From NCBI GenBank assembly GCA_023653025.1, contig JAMNXS010000008.1:1-63657 (forward strand): a stretch of DNA of 63,657 nucleotides, read 5' to 3'. Numbering within the stretch: the first letter of the stretch is position 1; each line of letters starts with the position of its first letter. The notes beneath the pieces are model-generated. The model did no database searches, was not told the origin of the DNA, and saw nothing but the letters and a program-made list of their open reading frames with translations. This document shows, piece by piece, positions 9,032-17,448 of this stretch. The position numbers and the translations under genes were made by a program. Source of the DNA: Burkholderiaceae bacterium. GTDB taxonomy: Bacteria > Pseudomonadota > Gammaproteobacteria > Burkholderiales > Burkholderiaceae_D.

Positions 9032-10024
9032 ATGAACGCACCTGCTGAAAAATTCCCGGCGATGATCGCCGGCTACAAGACTTTCGAACTCGGCGCCTTC
9101 ACATTCGCGCGCGACGAGTATTTCGTCACCATCACCTGGCCGGTGAAAGACGGCCGCCGCCAGTCGCACACGATCAGCGCCGACGCCTTCCTGCGCGCGC
9201 TGATGCGCGACGTCGCGTGGGGCTTCTTCTACGGCGTGGTCAACTTCGACCCGGTGTTCGGCACCCGCAACCTGTACGGCAAGGTCGAGTTCTTCGGCGG
9301 CCGGTTCAACGAGCATTATCACAAGAACGACCTGTCCTACACCGAGGTATTCGACACGCCGGTCGCCATGAAGCGCATCAAGGACATCCTGGCCGACTGG
9401 GTCAATGCAGGCTTCGACCCGTTCGCCGCGCCCATGGAGACCGGCGACGCCGCCTTCGGCGAGAAGCATGGCGACAACCTGAAGGCGATCGACCGCTACC
9501 GCGTGCCGACAAAGCGCATGCCGGGCCTCGAAGGCGATTCCCCGCTGCGCGGCGACGACACCGGCTATCCGATCAACCGCGCGTTTGCCGACGTCGCGCA
9601 GGACAAGCCGGAGATCCGCGCCGAGCCGGGCTTCGAGAAGGAACTGCACGCGTTCAACCTGTTTGCCTACCTGTCGCGTTCCGACGTGACCTGGAACCCG
9701 TCGGTGACTTCGGTCTGCAAGAACAGCCTGTTCTGCCCGACGACCGAGGAATACATCCTGCCTATCATCCACGGCAATGACCGCGTCGAATGGTTCCTGC
9801 AACTGTCCGACGAGATCATGTGGAATATCTCGGACAAGGACACCGGTCGCCCGCGCGCGCGCGTGCTGATGAAAGCCGGCGACGTCGCCGCGATGCCGGC
9901 GGATATCGCGCACCAGGGTTTCTCGAAGAAGCGCTCGATGCTGCTGGTATGGGAAAACGTCAACCCCGAGATCGTCAAGATGTACGAATCCGGGCAATTG
10001 CCACCGTATCCAGTGGATTTCTGA
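9032..10024 (+). CDS. hapD: Hydroquinone 1,2-dioxygenase, large catalytic subunit (HapD/PnpD-like)
   Basis: A 330-residue protein of the size of the large subunit of two-subunit hydroquinone dioxygenases (about 38 kDa). It contains His247-Gly-Asn249-Asp-Arg-Val-Glu253 and His294. From memory, the PnpD structure binds iron through His256, Asn258, Glu262 and His303; the spacing +2, +6 and +47 is identical here, which is strong support for an intact Fe(II) site. The reaction is hydroquinone plus O2 to 4-hydroxymuconic semialdehyde. An AGGAGA ribosome-binding site precedes the ATG, and the gene follows the small subunit by 40 bp. Substrate range (methyl- or halohydroquinones) cannot be read from sequence. 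Confidence 0.86.
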   Translation: MNAPAEKFPAMIAGYKTFELGAFTFARDEYFVTITWPVKDGRRQSHTISADAFLRALMRDVAWGFFYGVVNFDPVFGTRNLYGKVEFFGGRFNEHYHKNDLSYTEVFDTPVAMKRIKDILADWVNAGFDPFAAPMETGDAAFGEKHGDNLKAIDRYRVPTKRMPGLEGDSPLRGDDTGYPINRAFADVAQDKPEIRAEPGFEKELHAFNLFAYLSRSDVTWNPSVTSVCKNSLFCPTTEEYILPIIHGNDRVEWFLQLSDEIMWNISDKDTGRPRARVLMKAGDVAAMPADIAHQGFSKKRSMLLVWENVNPEIVKMYESGQLPPYPVDF

Positions 10025-10037
10025 CGACGCACTGAAC

Positions 10038-10086
10038 CTCTCCCGAGCGAAGCGCAGCGGAGGCCGGATGGCCGCCGGCGGGAGAG
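10038..10086 (+). other. Intergenic hairpin between the dioxygenase and dehydrogenase genes
   Basis: CTCTCCCG at 10038-10045 pairs with CGGGAGAG at 10079-10086 around a GC-rich 33-nt loop. There is no T run, so it is not a standard terminator. It could slow or partly stop transcription or stabilise the upstream dioxygenase message, but nothing in the sequence decides this. Confidence 0.4.
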
Positions 10087-10118
10087 CTTCACCCAAAATC
10101 TTGCCTGACGGGTCTTTC

Positions 10119-11591
10119 ATGAGCTCGATACAAAACAAGTTGTTCATCGGCGGCCGGTTCGTCGATGCGATGGACGGCGCAACGATCGACGTGCTGAACC
10201 CGCACGACAACTCGCTGATCACGCGCGTGGCCGAGGCGAAGGCGGCCGACGTCGACGCGGCGGTCGATGCGGCAGCGCGCGCTTTCCCGCTGTGGAGCGG
10301 CCTGCCGGCCGCCGAGCGCGGCAAGCTGCTGCTGAAGCTGGCCGACCGCATCGAGGCCGAGGCCGATGCGCTGGCAAGGCTGGAGGCGATCGACACCGGC
10401 CATCCGATCCGTGACGCCAGAAATATCGATGTGATGCGTACCGCCGCTTGCTACCGCTACTTCGGCGGTATGGCCGACAAGTTCCAGGGCAGCCTGGTGC
10501 CGGTCGAGGCAGGCTTCCTGAACTATGTGTCGCGCGTGCCCGTCGGCGTGGTCGGGCAGATCGTGCCCTGGAACTTTCCGCTGATGTTCACCAGCTGGAA
10601 GCTCGGGCCGGCGCTCGCTGCCGGCAACACGGTGGTCATGAAGCCGTCCGAGATCACGCCGCTGTCGACCTTGCGGATTGCCGAGATGATGGCCGAGATC
10701 GGCTTCCCCGAAGGCGTGGTCAACATCGTCGTCGGCTATGGGGCGACCGCCGGGCAGCATCTCGCCGAACACCCGGCGGTGGGAAAGATTTCGTTCACCG
10801 GCTCGACCGGCATTGGCCGCCGCATCGTCCAGGCATCGCAGGGCAACCTGAAGCGCGTGCAGCTCGAGCTCGGCGGCAAGGGCGCGAACATCGTCTTCGA
10901 CGACGCAAACCTGGCGGCCGCGGTGAATGGCTCGGCCTGGGCCATCTTCCACAACCAGGGGCAGGCCTGCATCGCCGGCTCGCGCCTGATCATCCACGAA
11001 AAAATCGCCGACGAATTCCTCGAGCGCTTTGTCGCGCTCGCGACCTCGATCCGCCTCGGCAATCCGCTGGATCCGGAAACCGAAATGGGGCCGCTCACCT
11101 CGACCGTGCACCGCGATCGCGTGCTGTCCTATGTCGATATCGCACGGCAGCAGGGCGGCGAAGTGCTGGCCGGCGGGCGGGCGCCGACCCAGCCGGAGCT
11201 TGCGCAGGGCTGCTATGTCGAGCCGACCATCGTGCGTGCGAAGCCGACCGATCGCGTCTCGCAGGAAGAGGTATTCGGCCCCTTTGTCACTGTCACCACG
11301 TTCGGCGACGACGCCGACGCGCTGCGCATCGCGAACTCGACCGAGTACGGGCTCGGCAGCGGATTGTGGACACGCGACCTGTCGCGTGCGCACAAGGTGG
11401 CACGCGATATTCGCGCCGGCATGGTCTGGATCAACAGCTACAAGCGCGTGAACCCCGGCTCGCCGTTCGGCGGGGTGGGGCAGTCCGGCTATGGCCGCGA
11501 GATGGGCTTCGAGGCGATGCACGACTACACCGAGGCCAAATCGGTCTGGGTGAACGTCGACGCGCAGATCCCTCCGCACTTCAGGCGTTGA
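10119..11591 (+). CDS. Aldehyde dehydrogenase, probable 4-hydroxymuconic semialdehyde dehydrogenase
   Basis: A 490-residue NAD(P)-dependent aldehyde dehydrogenase with all catalytic elements: PWNFP at 150-154, the FTGST cofactor loop, the general-base Glu250 in LELGGKG and the nucleophile Cys284 in FHNQGQACIAG. Its place directly behind the hydroquinone dioxygenase and in front of maleylacetate reductase points to oxidation of 4-hydroxymuconic semialdehyde to maleylacetate. The ATG at 10119 is chosen because the family starts shortly before the FIGGRFVDA segment. By sequence alone it could also be a betaine-aldehyde-type enzyme; the pathway assignment comes from context. Confidence 0.85.
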   Translation: MSSIQNKLFIGGRFVDAMDGATIDVLNPHDNSLITRVAEAKAADVDAAVDAAARAFPLWSGLPAAERGKLLLKLADRIEAEADALARLEAIDTGHPIRDARNIDVMRTAACYRYFGGMADKFQGSLVPVEAGFLNYVSRVPVGVVGQIVPWNFPLMFTSWKLGPALAAGNTVVMKPSEITPLSTLRIAEMMAEIGFPEGVVNIVVGYGATAGQHLAEHPAVGKISFTGSTGIGRRIVQASQGNLKRVQLELGGKGANIVFDDANLAAAVNGSAWAIFHNQGQACIAGSRLIIHEKIADEFLERFVALATSIRLGNPLDPETEMGPLTSTVHRDRVLSYVDIARQQGGEVLAGGRAPTQPELAQGCYVEPTIVRAKPTDRVSQEEVFGPFVTVTTFGDDADALRIANSTEYGLGSGLWTRDLSRAHKVARDIRAGMVWINSYKRVNPGSPFGGVGQSGYGREMGFEAMHDYTEAKSVWVNVDAQIPPHFRR

Positions 11592-11599
11592 CGCGCATC

Positions 11600-12664
11600 G
11601 TGCGTTCCTTCGTCTACACCGGCCAGGCTTCGCGCGTCGTGTTCGGCGCCGGCGCGCTCGAACATCTGGAGCGCGAGGTGCAGCTGCTCGGCGCGAGCCG
11701 GGCGCTGGTGCTGTGCACGCCGGAGCAGCAGCTGCTGGCCGAAGACATCGCGCAGCGCCTCGGCACCCGTGCCGCCGGCGTGTTTCCGAAGGCGGTGATG
11801 CATGTCCCGGTCGACACGGCGGCGGCGGCAGTTGCCGAGGCGCTGCGCGTAAATGCCGATTGCGCGCTGGCGGTCGGCGGCGGATCGACCACGGGTCTGG
11901 GCAAGGCGATTGCGCTGCAGTCCGGCCTGCCGGTGCTTGCGATACCGACTACCTACGCCGGCAGCGAGATGACGCCGATCTGGGGCATGACCGAGAATGG
12001 CCTGAAAAAGACCGGCCGTGACGCCCGAGTCCTGCCGCGTGCCGTGATCTACGACCCGGAGCTGACGCTCTCCCTGCCCGCCGGCCTTTCGGTGACGTCC
12101 GGCATGAATGCGATGGCGCACGCGGCCGAGGGGCTGTACGCTCAGGACAGCAATCCGGTGATGGACCTGATGGCCGAGGAGGGCATACGCGCACTGGCAT
12201 CCGCACTGCCGAGGGTGCGCGCGAACCCGAACGATGTCGCCGCCCGCAGCGATGCGCTGTACGGCGCCTGGCTGTGCGGACTCGTGCTCGGCAATGTCGG
12301 CATGGCGTTGCATCACAAGCTCTGCCACACGCTGGGCGGCACCTTGAACCTGCCTCATGCCGAAGTGCACACCGTCGTGCTGCCGCATGCCATCGCGTTC
12401 AATGCGCAGTTTGCGCCTGAAGCGATGAAAAGAATTTCGCGCGCGCTGCATCACCATGACGCCGCGCTCGGTCTGTACGAGCTGGCGAAGGACAACGGCG
12501 CGCCGGTCGCGCTGCGCGACATTGGCATGAAGCGGGAGGACATCGCGCGCGTTGCGCAGATCGCGGTGCAGAACCCGTACTGGAATCCGCGTCCGGTGAA
12601 CGCGGAGGCCGAAGGCGCATTGCGCGCGCTGTTGCAGCGCGCGTGGTCAGGAGATCCCCCGTGA
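11600..12664 (+). CDS. Maleylacetate reductase
   Basis: Reduces maleylacetate to 3-oxoadipate with NAD(P)H, the step where the hydroquinone and hydroxyquinol branches join the beta-ketoadipate pathway. The 354-residue product begins MRSFVYTGQASRVVFGAGAL, as maleylacetate reductases do. It has the iron-alcohol-dehydrogenase-fold features GGGSTTGLGKA, PTTYAGSEMTPIWG and the histidine-rich HHKLCHTLGGTLNLPHAE. Starts are ambiguous: GTG at 11600 is used here, while TTG at 11588 would overlap the aldehyde dehydrogenase stop by 4 bp. There is no spacer beyond this, so translation is probably coupled to the dehydrogenase gene. Confidence 0.9.
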   Translation: MRSFVYTGQASRVVFGAGALEHLEREVQLLGASRALVLCTPEQQLLAEDIAQRLGTRAAGVFPKAVMHVPVDTAAAAVAEALRVNADCALAVGGGSTTGLGKAIALQSGLPVLAIPTTYAGSEMTPIWGMTENGLKKTGRDARVLPRAVIYDPELTLSLPAGLSVTSGMNAMAHAAEGLYAQDSNPVMDLMAEEGIRALASALPRVRANPNDVAARSDALYGAWLCGLVLGNVGMALHHKLCHTLGGTLNLPHAEVHTVVLPHAIAFNAQFAPEAMKRISRALHHHDAALGLYELAKDNGAPVALRDIGMKREDIARVAQIAVQNPYWNPRPVNAEAEGALRALLQRAWSGDPP

Positions 12665-12692
12665 TGGTTGAACGGCGGACGATGGCAAGGTC

Positions 12693-12723
12693 GTAGGGCG
12701 GGTAGAGCGAAGCGAAACCCGCC
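12693..12723 (+). repeat. Dispersed repeat family A, single copy
   Basis: The 31-bp stretch GTAGGGCGGGTAGAGCGAAG followed by CGAAACCCGCC is one copy of the family A sequence found in five places in the window. It sits in the 105-bp gap between the maleylacetate reductase gene and the transporter genes, and there is no inverted partner beside it. Confidence 0.8.
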
Positions 12724-12769
12724 GGATATCATCACAGCAGCAAACAACAACCCAAGAGGAGACAACACC

Positions 12770-14029
12770 ATGGCAATCAGCAGACGAGACCTCATCAAGA
12801 GCGCGGCGGCAGCGGCGCTCGTCACCGTATCGGGCCTGTCGTTCGCGGCTGATACGATCAGAATCGGCTACGTGTCGCCCCAGACCGGACCGCTGGCGCC
12901 CTTCGGCGAGGCCGACAAGTGGGTGATCGAGCAGATGAAAGCGGCATTCAAGGATGGCGTGACGGTCGCAGGAAAGAAATACGCAGTCGAGATCGTGCTC
13001 AAGGACAGCCAGTCCAACCCGAACCGCGCCGGTGAAGTCGCGAACGACCTGATCCTGAAGGACAAGGTCGCAATGATCCTGACCGCCGGCACGCCCGAAA
13101 CCGCGAACCCGGTGTCGGACGCGTGCGAACTGAACGAACTGCCCTGCGTGTCGTCGGTCGTGCCGTGGCAGCCATGGTTCTTCGGCCGCAAGGGCGATCC
13201 CGCCAAGGGCTTCAAGTGGACCTACCATGTGTTCTGGGGTCTCGAGGATGTCATCGCCAACTTCACCAACGGCTGGAACAGCGTCAAGACCAGCAAGAAG
13301 GTCGGCGGCCTGTTCCCGAACGACGGCGACGGCAATGCCTGGGGCGATAAGGAACTCGGCTTCCCGAAACCGCTGTCGGCGCAGGGCTACACGCTGACCG
13401 ATCCGGGCCGCTTCCAGAACGGCACGCAGGATTTCTCGGCGCAGATCGCCGCATTCAAGAAGGACAACGTCGAGATCGTGACCGGCGTCGTGATCCCGCC
13501 GGACGCCAAGACCTTTCTGACGCAGGCGCGCCAGCAGGGCTTCAAGCCGAAGGTCATCACGCTCGGCAAGGCGCTGCTGTTCCCCGGCGCGATCGAGGCG
13601 CTCGGCGACCTCGGCGACGGCCTGACGACCGAGGTCTGGTGGAGCCCGTCGCACCCGTTTGCTTCCAGCCTGACCAGGCAGTCGGCAAAGGATCTGGCCG
13701 CCGCGTATGAGGCATCGACGAAGAAGCAGTGGACGCAGCCGATCGGCTTCGCCCACGCGCTGTTCGAAATCGCTGTCGATTCGCTCAAGCGCGCCAAGTC
13801 GGCCACGCCTGGCGACCTGCGCGACGCTGTGGCGGCGACCCAGCTGAAGACCGTGGTCGGCGACGTGAAATGGGGAGGTCAGGGGCCGTTCAGGAACGTC
13901 AGCAAGACTCCGCTGGTGCTCGGCCAGTGGAACAAGGGCGGCAAGTTCAAATACGAGCTGACCATCGTGAACAATCAGGCGGCCTCGGCGATTCCGGCCG
14001 GCGGCAAGATGCGCCTGATGAACCCGTAA
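12770..14029 (+). CDS. ABC transporter periplasmic substrate-binding protein, branched-chain amino acid/aromatic type, Tat-like signal
   Basis: A 419-residue type 1 periplasmic-binding protein (LivK/Peripla_BP_6 kind), which begins mature sequence at about DTIRIGYVSPQTGPLAPFGE. The N-terminus has a twin-arginine-like signal (ISRRDLIK, then an Ala/Val-rich stretch ending SGLSFA), so export by Tat is plausible. The ATG at 12770 has an AAGAGGAGA ribosome-binding site. It opens a complete five-gene importer placed within the aromatic catabolic cluster. The likely ligand is therefore an aromatic acid or phenolic precursor and not a branched-chain amino acid; this is inference from context. Confidence 0.88.
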   Translation: MAISRRDLIKSAAAAALVTVSGLSFAADTIRIGYVSPQTGPLAPFGEADKWVIEQMKAAFKDGVTVAGKKYAVEIVLKDSQSNPNRAGEVANDLILKDKVAMILTAGTPETANPVSDACELNELPCVSSVVPWQPWFFGRKGDPAKGFKWTYHVFWGLEDVIANFTNGWNSVKTSKKVGGLFPNDGDGNAWGDKELGFPKPLSAQGYTLTDPGRFQNGTQDFSAQIAAFKKDNVEIVTGVVIPPDAKTFLTQARQQGFKPKVITLGKALLFPGAIEALGDLGDGLTTEVWWSPSHPFASSLTRQSAKDLAAAYEASTKKQWTQPIGFAHALFEIAVDSLKRAKSATPGDLRDAVAATQLKTVVGDVKWGGQGPFRNVSKTPLVLGQWNKGGKFKYELTIVNNQAASAIPAGGKMRLMNP

Positions 14030-14047
14030 GCGGAAACAGGAAGCACG

Positions 14048-14767
14048 ATGGCACTGCTCGCCCTCAGGCATGTCAGCAAGTCCTATGGCGCTCTGAAGGT
14101 CACCGACGATGTGTCGCTGTCTGTGGCCGAGGGTGAGGTGCTCGGCATTCTCGGCCCCAACGGGGCCGGGAAGACCACCTTGTTCAATCTGATCTCCGGC
14201 GACGTGAAAACCGACGCCGGAGATGTCGAATACGAGGGCCGGCGCATCAATGCGCTGGCGCCTTTCGAACGCTGCCGCATCGGCATCGGCCGCAGCTACC
14301 AGGTGCCGCAACCCTTCAGCCACATGAGCGTGTTCGAAAATCTTGTCACTGCCGCCTGCTTCGGCGCCCAGGTCAGTGAAAAGGAGGCGTGGGACATTGC
14401 GTGGGATGTCCTGCAGAAGACGGGGCTCACGCGCCACGCGAATCTGCCGGCCGGAGGACTCACGCTGTTGAACCGCAAGCGCCTCGAACTGGCGCGCGCC
14501 CTCGCGACGCGGCCGAGACTGCTGCTGCTCGACGAGATCGCCGGCGGCCTGACCGAGCATGAGGCACGGGAACTGGTGGACGAACTGCGCCGAATCAAGC
14601 AGGAAGGCGTGACGATGATCTGGATCGAGCATGTCGTCCATGCGCTGCTGTCGATTGCCGATCGCCTGCACGTGATTAATTTCGGCAAGACACTGTGCGC
14701 CGGCGATCCGCAGCAGGTGATGCAGGACGCCGAGGTGCGCCGCGTCTACATGGATCTGGAGGGCTGA
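14048..14767 (+). CDS. ABC transporter ATP-binding protein, LivG type
   Basis: A 239-residue ATPase subunit of the branched-chain-type importer. It has Walker A GPNGAGKTT, the long LivG-type loop with RIGIGRSYQVPQPFSHMSVF, and Walker B LLLLDEIAGG. The signature region is unusual: LTLLNRKRLELARAL replaces the usual LSxGQ-type motif. LivG-like members often have LPYGxQRRLEIARAL here, so a divergent signature is not unprecedented. It starts 18 bp after the binding-protein gene and abuts the second ATPase gene. The subunit would energise import together with the LivF-type subunit at the inner face of the membrane. Confidence 0.88.
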   Translation: MALLALRHVSKSYGALKVTDDVSLSVAEGEVLGILGPNGAGKTTLFNLISGDVKTDAGDVEYEGRRINALAPFERCRIGIGRSYQVPQPFSHMSVFENLVTAACFGAQVSEKEAWDIAWDVLQKTGLTRHANLPAGGLTLLNRKRLELARALATRPRLLLLDEIAGGLTEHEARELVDELRRIKQEGVTMIWIEHVVHALLSIADRLHVINFGKTLCAGDPQQVMQDAEVRRVYMDLEG

Positions 14768-15463
14768 ATGCTGCTGCAGGCGACCTCCGTCACCGCATCG
14801 TATGGCGATGCCCAGGCCTTGTTCGGCATCGACGTCGATATTCTGCCTGGCGAAGTCGTCGCGCTGATTGGCGCCAACGGCGCCGGCAAGTCGACCTTCC
14901 TGAAAACCCTGACCGGGCTGTTGCCGGCCTTGGGCGGCGAAATCCGTTTCGACGGCCGGCGCATCGACCGCATGGATGCGGCCGATATCGTGAAGCTTGG
15001 CATCGCGATGGTGCCGGAGGGACGCCGGCTGTTTCCGTCGCTGTCGGTCGAGGAAAACCTGCTGATGGGTGCACTGTCGCGCCGTGCCGGCCCATGGAGC
15101 CTCGAGCGCGTCTACGGCCTGTTCCCCATTCTGAAAGAAAGGCGCGGCCAGCCGTCGACCTCGCTCTCCGGCGGGCAGCAGCAGATGGTCGCGATCGGGC
15201 GCGCACTGATGAGCAATCCGCGGCTGCTGCTGTGCGACGAGATTTCGCTCGGACTTGCGCCGGTGGTGATTCGCGAGATCTATGCGTCGCTGCCTGCTTT
15301 GCAGGAGGACGGGATGTCGCTGCTGATCGTCGAGCAGGATGTGCAGCTGGCCATGCAGGTGTCGTCGCGCGTGGTCTGCCTGCAGGAGGGCAGGGTGTCG
15401 CTGGCCGGCCAGTCCGGCAAGCTGACCCGCGAGCAGATCGGTGCAGCATATTTCGGAGTCTGA
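14768..15463 (+). CDS. ABC transporter ATP-binding protein, LivF type
   Basis: A 231-residue ATPase subunit with Walker A GANGAGKST, the Q-loop region MVPEGRRLFPSLSVEENL typical of LivF, signature LSGGQQQM and Walker B LLLCDEISLGLAP. Its ATG follows the stop codon of the previous ATPase gene directly (TGAATG), so the two are translationally coupled. It forms the presumed ATPase heterodimer of the importer. Confidence 0.92.
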   Translation: MLLQATSVTASYGDAQALFGIDVDILPGEVVALIGANGAGKSTFLKTLTGLLPALGGEIRFDGRRIDRMDAADIVKLGIAMVPEGRRLFPSLSVEENLLMGALSRRAGPWSLERVYGLFPILKERRGQPSTSLSGGQQQMVAIGRALMSNPRLLLCDEISLGLAPVVIREIYASLPALQEDGMSLLIVEQDVQLAMQVSSRVVCLQEGRVSLAGQSGKLTREQIGAAYFGV

Positions 15464-15466
15464 GCC

Positions 15467-16321
15467 ATGATCGACATCCTCGTCCAGGGTTTGATGCTTG
15501 GCGGACTGTACGCGCTGTTCGCCCTCGGCCAGTCGCTGATGTTCGGCGTGATGCGGCTGACCAATACCGCCCAGGGCGATTTCATCATCCTCGCCGGCTT
15601 CTCGGCGATCAGTCTGGCGGCGGCGACCGGCCAGTCGCCGGGCTTCACGGTGCTGCTGATCGCGCCGGCCGCATTCATCGTCGGCTACCTGCTGCAGCGC
15701 TTCGTGCTCAATGGCACGCTGGGCCGCGATCCGCTGCCGTCGCTGGTCGTGACTTTCGGCCTGGCGATCATCATCCAGAACGGGCTGCTCGAAGTGTATT
15801 CGGCCGACCCGCGCTCGCTCGACGCCGGCGCGATCGCTCTCGACAGCCTGTCGCTCGGCACAGCTGCCGTCGGCACACTGCCGCTGCTGATCTTCGGCAT
15901 CGCACTGGCATCGACGATCGCGCTGCAGGCCCTGTTCTCGTTCACACCTCTGGGACGCTCGTTCCGCGCGGTGTCGGACGACCGCGAGGCGGCCCGCTTG
16001 ATGGGCATCCGTCCCGCGATCGTGTACGCGCAGGCCACCGGCCTTGCCTTCGTGCTGATCGCGATCGCGGGTGCGCTGCAGGCCATGCGCACCACGGTGT
16101 CGCCGGCCGACGGCCCCTTGCTGCTGCTGTTCGCGTTCGAGGCGGTGATCATGGGTGGCATGGGCTCGTTCTGGGGCACGCTGCTGGGCGCGCTGCTGCT
16201 GGGGGTCGCGCAGCAGGTCGGTTTCCGCTTCGATCCCGGATGGGGCATCTGGTTCGGCCACCTGACTTTCCTGTTCGTGCTGCTGGTGCGGCCGCAGGGA
16301 TTGTTCCCGAAAACCAGGTGA
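15467..16321 (+). CDS. ABC transporter permease, LivH type
   Basis: A 284-residue integral membrane permease with about eight hydrophobic segments and the LivH-type start IDILVQGLMLGGLYALFALG. The cytoplasmic loop DDREAARLMGI is where the ATPase subunit docks in this family. It begins 3 bp after the LivF-type gene and is followed within 8 bp by the LivM-type permease. It would form one half of the membrane channel. Confidence 0.92.
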   Translation: MIDILVQGLMLGGLYALFALGQSLMFGVMRLTNTAQGDFIILAGFSAISLAAATGQSPGFTVLLIAPAAFIVGYLLQRFVLNGTLGRDPLPSLVVTFGLAIIIQNGLLEVYSADPRSLDAGAIALDSLSLGTAAVGTLPLLIFGIALASTIALQALFSFTPLGRSFRAVSDDREAARLMGIRPAIVYAQATGLAFVLIAIAGALQAMRTTVSPADGPLLLLFAFEAVIMGGMGSFWGTLLGALLLGVAQQVGFRFDPGWGIWFGHLTFLFVLLVRPQGLFPKTR

Positions 16322-16328
16322 AGGGAAG

Positions 16329-17447
16329 ATGGAGCCCATGATGAAAAAGACACTGGATCCCGGCCTGCGCCGGGATGACGATGCAAGCACTGGCGGCCCT
16401 GACTCCGTCATTCCGGAGCAGGCCGGAATCCGGCCGCTTTCGTCGAACAACGGCGGTTCTCCGTTCGACGTGGTGCGCGGCAATCGCTTCTCGACCATCC
16501 TGCCGCTGCTGACCGCGGTCGTGATGCTGTACGCGATCTCGATCCCGTTCTGGGGCGAATCGAGCTGGATGCGGGAAGTCGTCGAGATCAGTTGCTACTT
16601 CCTGTACGCGATGATGTGGAACCTGCTGGCCGGCTATGGCGGCATGATCAGCATCGGCCAGCAGGCCTTCCTCGGCTTCGGCGGCTATGTGATGCTCATT
16701 CTCGGCAACGAGGCCGGCGTGAACCCGTTCGTCGCGATCCCAATTGCGGCGCTTGCCAGCGCCGCGATCGCCTACCCGGTGTCGTTCATCGCGTTCCGTC
16801 TGCAGGGTGGCTATTTCGCGATCGGCACCTGGGTGATCGCCGAAGTATTCCGGCTCTCGTTTGCGAACCTGCACTGGGTCGGTGGCGGCTCCGGCACCTC
16901 GCTGATCGCGCTGCGCGAGATCGAGAAGGCAGTGCGCGAGTCGACTACCTACTGGATTGCGCTCGCGTGCGTGCTGCTGGTGACTTTCGGCGTATATTTC
17001 TTTCTGCGCTCGAAGCGCGGCCTTGCCCTGCTCGCGATTCGCGATAACGAGGTCGCCGCCTCGTCGCAGGGCATCGACGTGCGGCGCATGAAGCTGGCGG
17101 TCTACTTGATCGCCGCCGGCGGCGCGGGCCTGGCGGGCGCGCTGTATTTCGTCAGCAATCTGCGCATTTCGCCGGATGCGGCGTTCTCGGTCAACTGGAG
17201 CGCGTTTGCCATTTTCATGGTCGTCATCGGCGGCATCGGACGCATTGAAGGACCGATCGTCGGTGCCCTGCTGTTCTGGATGCTGAACAAGTTCTTCAGC
17301 GATTACGGCAGTTGGTATCTGGTCGGCCTCGGCCTGATCGCGATTGTCGTCACCATCTTCTTCCGCGACGGCCTCTGGGGCGCGCTGCATCGGCGCTTCG
17401 GCTGGTCGCTCTTCCCGACCCATCGTTTCCTGAAAGTGAACCGCTGA
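16329..17447 (+). CDS. ABC transporter permease, LivM type, with in-frame palindromic repeat in the N-terminus
   Basis: A 372-residue LivM-type permease. The normal membrane domain starts at about residue 55 (RFSTILPLLTAVVMLY) and includes the NLLAGYGGMISIGQQAFLGF and RDNEVAASSQGIDVRRMKL segments of the family. Residues 9-36 are unusual: LDPGLRRDDDASTGGPDS followed by VIPEQAGI is the translation of a dispersed palindromic element (family B) and not transporter sequence. The element keeps the frame open. ATG at 16329 or 16338 could start the protein; a start after the element (GTG in the DVVRGNRFS region) is also possible and would exclude it. It abuts the intradiol dioxygenase gene by 1 bp. 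Confidence 0.87.
   Translation: MEPMMKKTLDPGLRRDDDASTGGPDSVIPEQAGIRPLSSNNGGSPFDVVRGNRFSTILPLLTAVVMLYAISIPFWGESSWMREVVEISCYFLYAMMWNLLAGYGGMISIGQQAFLGFGGYVMLILGNEAGVNPFVAIPIAALASAAIAYPVSFIAFRLQGGYFAIGTWVIAEVFRLSFANLHWVGGGSGTSLIALREIEKAVRESTTYWIALACVLLVTFGVYFFLRSKRGLALLAIRDNEVAASSQGIDVRRMKLAVYLIAAGGAGLAGALYFVSNLRISPDAAFSVNWSAFAIFMVVIGGIGRIEGPIVGALLFWMLNKFFSDYGSWYLVGLGLIAIVVTIFFRDGLWGALHRRFGWSLFPTHRFLKVNR
16355..16431. repeat. Palindromic dispersed repeat family B, in-frame copy in the LivM-type gene
   Basis: Two 26-bp arms at 16355-16380 and 16406-16431 form an imperfect inverted repeat around a 25-nt centre. The second arm begins CGTCATTCCGGAGCAGGCCG. Related sequences lie at 28208-28286 and 49106-49135. 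The length of the insertion preserves the permease reading frame. Confidence 0.8.
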
Positions 17448-17448
17448 C

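Noticed and set aside
10448-12664. A single 738-codon open frame spanning the dehydrogenase and reductase genes
   Set aside because: Its first 380 codons are an out-of-frame reading of the aldehyde dehydrogenase; only the last part is the maleylacetate reductase.
12647-16498. A minus-strand open frame of about 1,280 codons opposite the transporter genes
   Set aside because: The plus strand holds five well-defined transporter genes with ribosome-binding sites. The antisense frame shows only Arg/Gln/Asp-rich shadow composition.
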